From Bacteroidales bacterium (lineage in GTDB: Bacteria; Bacteroidota; Bacteroidia; Bacteroidales; UBA932): 64,000 nt of DNA. A program made the position numbers and the translations under genes. Position 1 is the first letter of the stretch. Each line of letters starts with the position of its first letter. The stretch spans positions 62,001-126,000 of the forward strand of contig SUYU01000007.1 in the NCBI GenBank assembly GCA_015060245.1, in the 5' to 3' direction. This document shows positions 27,009 to 35,380 of the stretch, in pieces. A model generated the notes under the pieces. It saw only the letters and a program-made list of their open reading frames with translations, did not search any database and was not told where the DNA came from.

Positions 27009-28130
27009 CTAACGTTCATATCTTTTAAAGAAGTTCAGGGCAATCTCGTCCCAAATGTCAGGCGGAGTGTGTCCCTCCACAAATATATAGTATTGCTTGG
27101 GCGATGTGACAAGATTGTATATCTCAAAATTCTGCCTTGGCACACATATTTCATCATCCAGTCCCACACCCATAACAACAGGACACTCCACTCTTCCCGA
27201 CAGATTCTTGATATCATACGGTTTCAACTCATCAACAGCACTCTCATTCGAGAGTCCGGGTGCATAAACGGCTGCAGCAGCCATCCTACTGTCCAACGCA
27301 CACGCCGCTATTACAAAAGCGCCTCCACGCCCCCTGCCCTGAAGAAAAATATTCTTGAGATCCACATCCTCACGTGAATAGACATAATCCACCGCCCTTA
27401 CAACATCAAGACACAAAGTGCGGTAATAATACTCCTTGTGAAGCCATCCCCTTCGCGGAGAGATTACCAGATCAATTATATCTTCACGCTCATCTCCCGA
27501 CGGCTGATAAAGTTCCTCATCCTTATCAATACATGTGATTACAGCCTTGTAAACACCCCTCTTTTTGGGCACTGCCATGAAGCCCAGCACCTCACCGCCG
27601 CCTATAGACCTGAGTTTTACCGAATAGATATTCCTCAACTTGGTCTTGAGTTTTTTGATCTTAATCACCTGTGCATCAACCGGCGTAGCCCTCAACTCGC
27701 TCAAAATGCCGCTCCAGGTCTCCTCAAATGAGAATGATGAATCCGACGATGACTCTATTCTCTCCGGTTCGTACCCGATATTTGCATGCATAAATACTGT
27801 ATCTTCCCTTTCAATGCTCACTTTGTAAAAGCCGCTCTCCAACGGAAAAGAGAATGACAACTGTGCAGAATCAGACGGAGAGACAGAGTACCTCTGCCTG
27901 AACCTGTACACGCGCTCACCCATATCGGAGAATACACGGCACAGAAGTGTATCTGCATGTTTTTCGTAATTATCCCTGTTATAGACAGTTACATCAATTA
28001 CAGGATCATTGCTGTTATAGAATACCCTGTCAAAACTCCTCTCTATCCTATACGAAATCTCATCCTGTGCATACGCACAAAAGATGGCCATTCCAAATAA
28101 CAATATTGACAAGAGTATCCTTTTCATCAT
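27009..28130 (-). CDS. Secreted acetyl-xylan-esterase-like protein without a nucleophile (probable pseudoenzyme)
   Basis: A 373-residue exported protein with a clear signal peptide (ILLSILLFGMAIFCAYA). Residues about 25-130 form a beta-rich N-terminal domain and about 150-373 resemble the AXE1/cephalosporin-C deacetylase alpha/beta hydrolase fold. The usual elbow GGSQGG reads GRGRGG here (about residues 265-270), so the nucleophilic Ser is Gly. The Asp (GLDDEICVP, about 326) and His (VEGHTPP, about 354) positions are kept. Catalysis by the normal mechanism should be lost; a binding role is possible. ATG 28130 or 28127 is chosen over a TTG at 28139. It lies 6 nt from manA and 25 nt from murI on the same strand. 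Confidence 0.75.
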   Translation of the reverse strand: MMKRILLSILLFGMAIFCAYAQDEISYRIERSFDRVFYNSNDPVIDVTVYNRDNYEKHADTLLCRVFSDMGERVYRFRQRYSVSPSDSAQLSFSFPLESGFYKVSIEREDTVFMHANIGYEPERIESSSDSSFSFEETWSGILSELRATPVDAQVIKIKKLKTKLRNIYSVKLRSIGGGEVLGFMAVPKKRGVYKAVITCIDKDEELYQPSGDEREDIIDLVISPRRGWLHKEYYYRTLCLDVVRAVDYVYSREDVDLKNIFLQGRGRGGAFVIAACALDSRMAAAAVYAPGLSNESAVDELKPYDIKNLSGRVECPVVMGVGLDDEICVPRQNFEIYNLVTSPKQYYIFVEGHTPPDIWDEIALNFFKRYER

Positions 28131-28155
28131 AAAAATCAAACTACTAAGATACTAA

Positions 28156-28971
28156 TTAAATGTGAATGGTACAAAAACGATTTGCAAACGGCTCACTATC
28201 TGACCCTTTCCTCTCCCCGACAGAGCGTGTTATCTCCGTTGCCATTCTGGTAAGAAGAGAAAGGTTGTCACCTGTGGTATAGAAGAAGTTTGCCCCGCTC
28301 GAATCCTCAGCAGCCTTTCCTTCCAATTCAAGAAGTGAGTGTGCCTGGCGCGCTATTGCTGGTGCAGGATTTACTATAGTGAGTCTGCCTCCGGCAATCT
28401 GCTCTATAGTATTGCTCAAAAATGGATAATGAGTACAGCCCAAGACTACATGGTCGGCATTAGCCTCAATCATTGGCTGAAGGTACTTTTGCAATAGGGT
28501 TACTGTCTGGGGGGTATCAGTATTGCCCTGCTCTACAAGTTCCACCAAACCGTGTCCTACCTGCTCTATTACCTTTGTATTGGATGCAAACTTGTGAAGG
28601 GTCCTCAAATAGAGTTCGCCCTTGAGTGTTCCCTGGGTTGCAAGCACACCAATCACCCCTGTAGCAGAATTGAGAGCCGCCGGTTTTACTGCAGGCTCCA
28701 TCCCTACAAACTTCACATCAAATGATGAACGCAACACCTCAATTGCAGCCGCAGTGGCGGTATTGCAGGCAACTACAATCAAATCAGCACCGCTGTCAAT
28801 CAGGAAGCGGGATATCTTCAGGGCCCGTTCAACTATATACTCCTTGGATTTGGGGCCATAGGGACAATGGGCGCTGTCTGACACATATATATACCTCTGG
28901 TCCGGCATCAGGGCCAAAAGTTCCTTATAAACAGAAAGGCCTCCTACTCCCGAATCAAAAACACCTATCAT
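28156..28971 (-). CDS. murI: Glutamate racemase
   Basis: A 271-residue cofactor-independent racemase that makes D-glutamate for peptidoglycan. Both catalytic cysteine motifs are present (VVACNTATAAAIE and VLGCTHYPFL), with the N-terminal GVFDSGVGGLSVYKEL. It leads a minus-strand run murI, esterase-like, manA, aroE and has a promoter candidate at 29011-29041. Confidence 0.97.
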   Translation of the reverse strand: MIGVFDSGVGGLSVYKELLALMPDQRYIYVSDSAHCPYGPKSKEYIVERALKISRFLIDSGADLIVVACNTATAAAIEVLRSSFDVKFVGMEPAVKPAALNSATGVIGVLATQGTLKGELYLRTLHKFASNTKVIEQVGHGLVELVEQGNTDTPQTVTLLQKYLQPMIEANADHVVLGCTHYPFLSNTIEQIAGGRLTIVNPAPAIARQAHSLLELEGKAAEDSSGANFFYTTGDNLSLLTRMATEITRSVGERKGSDSEPFANRFCTIHI

Positions 28972-29010
28972 AATATGCTGTATATCTTGAAAATTATTCT
29001 AAACAAACAG

Positions 29011-29041
29011 CAAAATTATTAAAATGCGCCGAATAACACAA
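29011..29041 (-). promoter_or_regulatory. Promoter candidate for murI
   Basis: On the minus strand TTG (29039-29041) lies 20 nt before TAATTTTG (29011-29018), a match to the Bacteroidota -7 element. The start codon is about 40 nt downstream. Confidence 0.5.
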
Positions 29042-29069
29042 TAGTTCTGTTTTGCACAGGAGAACTATT
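29040..29069 (-). terminator. Hairpin at the end of the propeller pseudogene
   Basis: A perfect 9-bp stem (AATAGTTCT / AGAACTATT, 12-nt loop) overlaps the stop codon of the propeller reading frame. The T-tract on the minus strand is poor, so termination is only possible. Confidence 0.4.
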
Positions 29070-29990
29070 TTAAAGTAACTTCAATAAGAACAGGATTGCT
29101 CTCCTCTGTCAATTTGGATGCAATCTCTTTCATACGTATAGAATTGGTTTTTGATGCCATTGTAATAAAGAGTGCTGCATCAACAAATTGGTACATTTTA
29201 TTGCCGAGCATTGCCGTTGGCCTGAACGGCATTCCATTGTCCAAATCATTGGCAAATCCGGAAATTCCCAACCCTTTATGGTACTTTAGGGCATAAGTTG
29301 CTGTGTTCCAATTCTGCCAGCCAATTCTGTTTTTGCAGCAAACAACGGCCCATTAATTTTTTTACGTACAATGCGCTCTCCCTCCAAATTGTATATTACG
29401 GCATATCCATCATTATTTTGGGGGTCCCGGGCACTAAAAAGCAATTTCCCGCCATTTAAAAAATTTAAATTACTATTTAAATGATCTATGGTTGTATGCC
29501 TGGAGATGTCCCATACGGGAATATATGTTATGAAATTACCATTTATGTCATATACAATGACTTTGTTCATATCACGTATAGCAACATTTTTGGTATCTTC
29601 GGCAACTGAAATATCCATCAAGTAATTGAACTCATCTCCTCTATTCCCTTTATGTGCAAAAGACGAAACGAATTTGCCGTTTTTTGTAAACTTGTAGCAC
29701 CCTGTATTTGAAACGGGATCATGTATTGCTACATATATGAACTCGTTGTCTTCGTGGAAGAGCAGTGCTTTATTCGCACTTTCCAAAAATATCTCCCCCT
29801 CCCCCAACATTGTGTATTCTATCTTTGATGCAATGCTGCTGAGCGGTGCAATATGTTTACTGTCCAATGCGGCTCCAATATTGATTGTGGGTAACGGACT
29901 GCCGGCAGTTTGTGCCATTAAGGAGAATGGCCGCACCAACAGAATCAGCGCAGCCATAAAGTAAAATATTTTATTGGTAGTAATACCCAT
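29065..29990 (-). pseudogene. 6-bladed beta-propeller protein, broken by a frameshift
   Basis: The first 234 codons (29286-29990) encode a signal peptide (FYFMAALILLVRPFSLMAQ) and propeller-like repeats such as YKFTKNGKFVSSFAHKGNRG and VYDINGNFITYIPVW, typical of the Bacteroidota 6-bladed propeller (DUF4934-like) family. The frame then stops. The next frame carries on with a family-like C-terminus (GISGFANDLDNGMPFRP ... IASKLTEESNPVLIEVTLK). A one-base loss near 29300-29320, around GGCAGAATTGG, would explain the switch. The joined protein would be about 308 residues. The start overlaps a zinc-ribbon ORF by 20 nt. It may be a true pseudogene, a phase-variable gene or an assembly error. Confidence 0.72.
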
Positions 29991-30172
29991 ATCCGCATAT
30001 ATTGCATTCTATCATGAAAACTTCACCAGTATCTTCATAATACCAATATGTCCAATTTCCTACTTGACTGCAATCGGGGCATTCAATAATTCCCGCTTGA
30101 TGAGACTCGGAAATGTTCTCTTTATCGGCTATACTGCTAAATATTTTGCGAATATAGATATAAATTAATCAT
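29971..30172 (-). pseudogene. Small zinc-ribbon-like ORF, apparently frameshifted
   Basis: On the minus strand an open frame from 30168 to the TAA at 29971 reads ... ENISESHQAGIIECPDCSQV then GNWTYWYYEDTGEVFMIECN and ICGYGYYYQ. Two CxxC knuckles (CPDC, CNIC) 24 residues apart resemble a zinc ribbon. This frame has no ATG, GTG or TTG before the motif. An ATG at 30172 opens the neighbouring frame and stops after 11 codons, so a one-base insertion between about 30135 and 30165 would split an otherwise sensible gene of about 65 residues. It overlaps the propeller start by 20 nt, suggesting an old two-gene unit. I do not recognise the family. Confidence 0.4.
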
Positions 30173-30185
30173 TTATTCAAACAAA

Positions 30186-30216
30186 ATAAGGGCAACCCGT
30201 TTGGGGTCACCCTTCT
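30186..30216 (-). terminator. Intrinsic terminator after gdhA
   Basis: On the minus strand AAGGGTGACCC / GGGTTGCCCTT (internal 2x2 mismatch) is followed by ATTTTGTTT, 27 nt after the gdhA stop. Confidence 0.7.
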
Positions 30217-30242
30217 ATCAATTGTATTCAAGTAATTACCGA

Positions 30243-31586
30243 TTAGATAATACCTTGCTCCAACATAGCCTGAGCAACTTTCATGAAGCCTGCAATGTTA
30301 GCACCTTTAACGTAGTCAATGCTACCGTCTGGTTGCTGACCATATTTAACACAAGCCTCGTGGATGCTCTCCATGATGAAGTGCAATTTAGCATCAACCT
30401 CTGAAGCAGCCCAACCAAGGTGCATACAGTTCTGAGTCATCTCCAAACCTGAAGTTGCAACACCACCGGCGTTTACTGCTTTACCAGGAGCAAATAGGAC
30501 CTTAGCATCCTGGAATGCTTTGATAGCCTCAGGAGTACAACCCATGTTAGAAACCTCACAGCAGCACCAAGTACCGTTAGCGATCAACTCTTTAGCGTCG
30601 TCGCCGTTAAGTTCGTTCTGGAATGCGCAAGGCAATGCGATATCACATTTGATGCTCCATGCTTTCTTACCTGCAGTGAATTTGGCAGCACCAGGGAACT
30701 GAGTTGCCATATCCTCAACTTTGTTACGGTTAGATGCACGCATAACCAACATGTAGTCGATCATCTCTTTAGTAATACCGTCTGGAATCTCGCAAACACC
30801 GTCTGGACCAGAAACTGCAACAACTTTAGCACCTAGTTCAGTAGCCTTTGTAGCAGCACCCCAAGCAACGTTACCGAAACCTGAAACAGCAACAGTCTTG
30901 CCTACGATATCTTTACCTGCTTTGTGAAGAAGGTGTTGAGTGAAATAAAGTGCACCGAAACCGGTAGCCTCAGGACGTAGGATAGAACCACCCCACATAG
31001 CACCTTTACCAGTCAATACACCTGTGCTGTATTTACGAGCCAATTTAGTATACATACCGTGTAGGAAACCGATCTCACGACCACCAACTCCAACGTCACC
31101 TGCAGGAACGTCAGTATCAGGACCCAAGTTTCTCCACAACTCTAGCATAAATGCCTGGCAGAAACGCATGATCTCAGCGTCAGATTTTCCAACTGGGTTG
31201 AAATCTGAACCACCTTTACCACCGCCCATAGGCAAAGTAGTCAATGCATTTTTGAATGTCTGCTCAAAGCCCAAGAATTTAAGCATTGAAGGAGTTACAG
31301 CAGGGTGGAAACGCAAACCGCCTTTGTAAGGTCCAATTGCGCTGTTGAACTGTACACGGTAACCCAAGTTTGTCTGAACCTCACCGTTATCGTCTACCCA
31401 AGTAACTCTGAATGTGAAAATTCTGTCTGGCTCAACAATACGCTCAACAATCTTTGCTTTCTCAAACTCAGGATGTTGGTTGTACACTTCCTCGATTGAC
31501 TCAAGCACCTCGCGTACTGCCTGCAAATACTCTTTCTCATGACCATATTTCTTCTCAAGATTGGCCATTATTTCTGCAACTTTCAT
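30243..31586 (-). CDS. gdhA: Glutamate dehydrogenase, hexameric type
   Basis: A 447-residue enzyme interconverting glutamate and 2-oxoglutarate plus ammonia. The active-site segment PMGGGKGGSDFNPVGKSDAE with its catalytic Lys, the VGGREIGFLHGMY segment and the nucleotide fold VAVSGFGNVAWGAA are intact. Length and sequence match the bacterial NADP(H)-type hexameric GDH, although cofactor choice is inferred. Its product 2-oxoglutarate is the substrate expected for the neighbouring KorAB, 49 nt or more upstream on the same strand. Confidence 0.97.
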   Translation of the reverse strand: MKVAEIMANLEKKYGHEKEYLQAVREVLESIEEVYNQHPEFEKAKIVERIVEPDRIFTFRVTWVDDNGEVQTNLGYRVQFNSAIGPYKGGLRFHPAVTPSMLKFLGFEQTFKNALTTLPMGGGKGGSDFNPVGKSDAEIMRFCQAFMLELWRNLGPDTDVPAGDVGVGGREIGFLHGMYTKLARKYSTGVLTGKGAMWGGSILRPEATGFGALYFTQHLLHKAGKDIVGKTVAVSGFGNVAWGAATKATELGAKVVAVSGPDGVCEIPDGITKEMIDYMLVMRASNRNKVEDMATQFPGAAKFTAGKKAWSIKCDIALPCAFQNELNGDDAKELIANGTWCCCEVSNMGCTPEAIKAFQDAKVLFAPGKAVNAGGVATSGLEMTQNCMHLGWAASEVDAKLHFIMESIHEACVKYGQQPDGSIDYVKGANIAGFMKVAQAMLEQGII

Positions 31587-31635
31587 AACTATTTAAGTGT
31601 TTTTTGTTTTATAAAAAGGTTAACTGATTAATTTC

Positions 31636-32652
31636 TTATTCAACTGTCCATGTTGCACCGCTGTGCAAAAGATCCTCCATACACTGGATCTTTGATTTGG
31701 CTTTCACCTCATTCACCTGATTGTGAACATTGGCCTCGTATGATTTCTCCTCAACATCCCTGATAACGCCCAAAGCAACAGGATACTCAGGATATTTCAT
31801 ATCAACGAGAAGGCTGTGGATACCGATATTGTCGGTATGTGCGTCGTGTACAAGAATATCTTTCTCTGTAATGCCATCCTCACCTATTGTAACAACTTTA
31901 AGTTTGTGGCCGTCAAGTACAAGACCTTTATCCCTGTTCTTGCCGAAGATCATTGGCTCACCATGTTTCAATACAATTGTACGGTCCTCCCTTACTGATC
32001 TCTCAGAGAACTCCAAGTGTGTGCCGTCATTGAAGATTACACAGTTTACAAGCATCTCCATAACTGAAGTACCTTTGTGTTTTGCTGCCTGAACCATTAT
32101 CTCCTGATTCAATTTAAGTTCAGAATCAAGGCTTCTGGCAAAGAAAGTACCTCTTGCGCCCAATACCAATTGGCCAGGTGTGAACGGTTGCTCAATTGAA
32201 CCATATGGAGAGGTCTTTGTAACAATACCCAATTTTGAAGTAGGTGAGTATTGTCCTTTTGTCAAACCGTAAATACGGTTGTTGAACAATATGATATTGA
32301 TATCAATGTTTCTGCGTAGTGCATGGATGAAATGGTTACCGCCGATAGCCAAAGCATCACCGTCACCGGTAGCCTGCCATACCGACAATTCCGGATTTGC
32401 AACTTTAACTCCTGTTGAGATTGCAGTTGCCCTACCGTGAATTGAATGGAAGCCATAAGTGTTCATATAGTATGGGAAACGTGATGAACATCCGATACCC
32501 GATACAAACACGAACTGTTCCTTGTTGAAGCCAAGTTCTTCGCAAACCTCAGGCATTGCCCTTACAACAGATGCCAATACTGCGTGGTCTCCACATCCCG
32601 GACACCATTTTACTTCTTGATCGCTTTTAAAATCTTGTAATGTATATTTCAT
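31636..32652 (-). CDS. korB: 2-oxoacid:ferredoxin oxidoreductase subunit beta (2-oxoglutarate type)
   Basis: A 338-residue thiamine-diphosphate-binding subunit. It shows WCPGCGDHAVL at residues 17-27, the ThDP/Mg motif GDGDALAIGGNHFIHA and NNRIYGLTKGQYSPTS. With KorA it oxidises 2-oxoglutarate (or a related 2-oxoacid) and reduces ferredoxin, making acyl-CoA. It follows korA by 38 nt. No separate ferredoxin (KorD) or gamma subunit (KorC) gene is present; the gamma part is fused to KorA. Confidence 0.94.
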   Translation of the reverse strand: MKYTLQDFKSDQEVKWCPGCGDHAVLASVVRAMPEVCEELGFNKEQFVFVSGIGCSSRFPYYMNTYGFHSIHGRATAISTGVKVANPELSVWQATGDGDALAIGGNHFIHALRRNIDINIILFNNRIYGLTKGQYSPTSKLGIVTKTSPYGSIEQPFTPGQLVLGARGTFFARSLDSELKLNQEIMVQAAKHKGTSVMEMLVNCVIFNDGTHLEFSERSVREDRTIVLKHGEPMIFGKNRDKGLVLDGHKLKVVTIGEDGITEKDILVHDAHTDNIGIHSLLVDMKYPEYPVALGVIRDVEEKSYEANVHNQVNEVKAKSKIQCMEDLLHSGATWTVE

Positions 32653-32690
32653 AATTGTGTTCTTTTGAAATTTAAAATAATATTTCTCTC

Positions 32691-34520
32691 TTATAGAGCC
32701 TTTACTGCCTCAACAATCTCCTGTACAATGAATGGCTGTCCCTGTACCTTATTCAATTGGGCAAATTTGAAATCAGGATGTTTTGCTCTCAAGTAGTCAA
32801 CGAACTGACCACTGTTGAGTTCACATACTATAATCTTCTTAAATTTCGCAAACACATCTGCTGTGTTCTTTGGAAGCGGGTTGATGTAGTCGAAATGGGC
32901 AAAACCAACATTTGCGCCATCTGCCAACAACTGTTTTGTTGCAGTGTACAAGTGTCCGTATGTACCACCCCAACCAACTAGAAGCACATCGCCTGACTGG
33001 TTGCCGATAACCTCCAAATCAGGAATATAGTTTGCAACTCTTGCAACTTTCTCTGCACGTGCAGCAACCATCTGCTCATGAACAAGCGGATCTGATGATA
33101 CTGCTCCTGCAGGATTCTTCTCCAAACCACCTACACGGTGCTCAAGGCCCGGTGTGCCAGGGAGCGCCCAACTTCTTGCATATTTCTCAAGGTCGCGCTC
33201 AAATGGTTTGAATTTACCCTCACATTTGTCAATGATAGGAGGATTGATTGCAGGATAATCCTTCATTGAAGGAATCTTCCATGGCTCAGAACCGTTGCCA
33301 ATAAAGCCCTCAGTCAAAAGGATAACCGGCATCATATGCTCCATAGCATATTTTGCTGCATAGAATGCTGAATGGAAACAGTGAGATGGTGTACGTGCCG
33401 CCATAACCATGATAGGACACTCACCGTTTCTGCCATACAAAGCCTGGTTAAGGTCGGTCTGCTCTGTTTTTGTAGGGATACCGGTTGAAGGGCCGCTACG
33501 CTGTACATCTACGATTACCAATGGCAACTCGGTAATCATTGCAAGACCCAAAGCCTCAGATTTCAATGACAAACCAGGACCTGATGTGGTAGTAACTGCC
33601 ATATTGCCGGCATAAGCGGCACCGATTGCAGTACAGATACCAGAAATCTCATCCTCACACTGTACAGTCTTTGCACCCAAAGATTTGTGGATAGCCAACT
33701 CCTCAAGAATAACGGTAGCAGGAGTAATAGGGTAAGATCCGCAGAAGAGCGGTCTTCCCGATTTCTCAGATGCTGCCAAAAGACCCCAAGCAGTTGCCTG
33801 GTTACCGTTGATGTTCCTGTATACGCCCGGCTCCTGTTTTGCAGGCTCAATCCTGTATGTATTAGGAATTGCGTGAATATTGTGCGCGTAATTGTAACCG
33901 TCATTCAATACCTTCTTGTTAGGGGCAATCAAATTAGGTTTTTTGGCAAATTTTTTCTCAAGATACTCTTCTGTAAAGTGCAATGGACGGTTGAACATGA
34001 AGTAGCACATACCAAGAACGAACATATTCTTGCTTCTTATGATTGCCTTGTTGTCCAATCCGCTATCCTTCAAACTCTCTTTTGTAAGGGATGTGATAGG
34101 CGCTGCAAGAATGTGGTAATCCTGCAAATTCATCTCTGCAATAGGATCATTAGTGGTGAAGCCGGCCTTTTCAATACCCTTCTCATCAAAGGAGTCTGTA
34201 TCGATAATGATGCTTGCACCAGGTTTAGCCCATTTTGCATTGGCTTTGAGCGCTGCAGGATTCATTGCAACAAGGACGTCACAATAGTCTCCAGGAGTTT
34301 TTACTTCTGTTGCTCCAATATGAACCTGGAATCCGGATACGCCGGATACAGTTCCCTGAGGAGCCCTAATTTCTGCCGGATAATCCGGGAAAGTAGAAAT
34401 TTCATTTCCATACAATGCAGAGGCATCAGCGAACAATGTTCCTGTCAATTGCATACCATCTCCAGAGTCACCTGTAAAACGGATAACTACCTCTTGTGTG
34501 TCAATAATTTTGTGTTCCAT
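32691..34520 (-). CDS. korA: 2-oxoacid:ferredoxin oxidoreductase subunit alpha (fused gamma-alpha)
   Basis: A 609-residue subunit in which the gamma domain (about residues 8-185; FTGDSGDGMQLTG near 15) is joined to the alpha domain (about 210-609; GNQATAWGLLAASEKSGRP, TTTSGPGLSLKSEALGLA, VQRSGPSTGIPTKTEQTDL). This fused gamma-alpha form is common in Bacteroidota and many anaerobes. It works with KorB, encoded just downstream. A TACATTTG -7 element lies at 34589-34596. Confidence 0.94.
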   Translation of the reverse strand: MEHKIIDTQEVVIRFTGDSGDGMQLTGTLFADASALYGNEISTFPDYPAEIRAPQGTVSGVSGFQVHIGATEVKTPGDYCDVLVAMNPAALKANAKWAKPGASIIIDTDSFDEKGIEKAGFTTNDPIAEMNLQDYHILAAPITSLTKESLKDSGLDNKAIIRSKNMFVLGMCYFMFNRPLHFTEEYLEKKFAKKPNLIAPNKKVLNDGYNYAHNIHAIPNTYRIEPAKQEPGVYRNINGNQATAWGLLAASEKSGRPLFCGSYPITPATVILEELAIHKSLGAKTVQCEDEISGICTAIGAAYAGNMAVTTTSGPGLSLKSEALGLAMITELPLVIVDVQRSGPSTGIPTKTEQTDLNQALYGRNGECPIMVMAARTPSHCFHSAFYAAKYAMEHMMPVILLTEGFIGNGSEPWKIPSMKDYPAINPPIIDKCEGKFKPFERDLEKYARSWALPGTPGLEHRVGGLEKNPAGAVSSDPLVHEQMVAARAEKVARVANYIPDLEVIGNQSGDVLLVGWGGTYGHLYTATKQLLADGANVGFAHFDYINPLPKNTADVFAKFKKIIVCELNSGQFVDYLRAKHPDFKFAQLNKVQGQPFIVQEIVEAVKAL

Positions 34521-34588
34521 AAAGAATAATTCCTTAAGAAGGCTTTTTTATTTTGTGTTATTTAAATTCTAAGATTCAAATTTTATTA

Positions 34589-34596
34589 CAAATGTA
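34589..34596 (-). promoter_or_regulatory. -7 promoter element for korAB
   Basis: TACATTTG on the minus strand fits TAnnTTTG, 69 nt before the korA start. No TTTG is found at the standard spacing upstream. Confidence 0.4.
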
Positions 34597-34625
34597 ATCA
34601 TTTTATTGATTGATTATAACTTTAT

Positions 34626-34674
34626 TTCAAAAAAAATAAATAAAAGGGGATGACTTTGAAAGTCACCCCCTTTT
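34626..34674 (-). terminator. Intrinsic terminator after the skp-like gene
   Basis: On the minus strand AAAAGGGGGTGACTTT / AAAGTCATCCCCTTTT (near perfect) is followed by ATTTATTTTTTTT. It marks the end of the nadK-uppS-bamA-skp run. Confidence 0.85.
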
Positions 34675-34715
34675 ATTTGCCAAGAGACCGTATCCGGCCC
34701 TTTTCAACAACCATG

Positions 34716-35276
34716 TTACCTGGCCTGCTGCGCTGCAGGTGCTACAGGAAGGGTTTTGTCAGCAGGTATGCCCAACTCCTGTTTTACCAAAGGAAGAACA
34801 TCTACACTGGTATTCTCATCAATGAATACAAGAACACCCTCTGCTGTGTTGAAAATGTATGTAAAGCCATTTGTCTTTCCAACTTTGTCTATAGCCTCTT
34901 TTGCCTTCTGGAAAATAGGTGCAAAGAGTTGCTGCTGAAGTTGTACATACTCATTCTGGGCATTCTGGCTGTATTGTTGCAATCTGCCTTGAAGTTCCTC
35001 AAGTTCCCTTGTCTTTGCCTCAAGAACTGCAGGCAACCAGTCTTTCTGTTTCTGGTTATACTCGTCCAACTTTCTTCTGAACTCAGCATCCATACCCTGA
35101 AGAGTCTCATCCAACTCCTTTGCATATCTCTGCAACTGTACATTGGCAGAATCACTCTCCGCCATCAATGCAATTGCCTCCTGAACATTAACGTGTCCGA
35201 ATTTGAAGTTTTGCGCAAACGCCTGTGTTGACAAACATACCATTACAACTGCCAACAACTTAATAATGTTTTTCAT
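34716..35276 (-). CDS. OmpH/Skp-family periplasmic chaperone
   Basis: A 186-residue exported protein. A signal peptide (IIKLLAVVMVCLSTQAFA) is followed by a beta strand (FGHVNVQEAIALM) and a long coiled coil at about 45-115, the Skp 'tentacle'. Skp escorts unfolded outer-membrane proteins to the Bam complex. It is directly downstream of bamA (104 nt) with its own promoter at 35321-35353. The C-terminal tail AQQAR is lineage-specific. A second, lipidated OmpH-like protein is encoded at 40436. Confidence 0.92.
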   Translation of the reverse strand: MKNIIKLLAVVMVCLSTQAFAQNFKFGHVNVQEAIALMAESDSANVQLQRYAKELDETLQGMDAEFRRKLDEYNQKQKDWLPAVLEAKTRELEELQGRLQQYSQNAQNEYVQLQQQLFAPIFQKAKEAIDKVGKTNGFTYIFNTAEGVLVFIDENTSVDVLPLVKQELGIPADKTLPVAPAAQQAR

Positions 35277-35320
35277 AAATATAATTGATTTTTACTATTT
35301 GTTTCTTTCAAAAGTGGGGC

Positions 35321-35353
35321 CAAAGATAAGCATAAAATATTATTTCCTACAAA
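35321..35353 (-). promoter_or_regulatory. Promoter of the skp-like gene
   Basis: On the minus strand TTTG (35350-35353) is followed after 21 nt by TATCTTTG (35321-35328), a good Bacteroidota promoter about 45 nt before the start codon. It lies between bamA and the skp-like gene and so gives separate expression of the chaperone. Confidence 0.65.
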
Positions 35354-35380
35354 TTTATAACTTACTATACAACCGATTGG

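Noticed and set aside
27009..28130. Esterase-like gene as a functional acetyl xylan esterase.
   Set aside because: The nucleophile Ser of the elbow motif is replaced by Gly, so normal catalysis is not supported.
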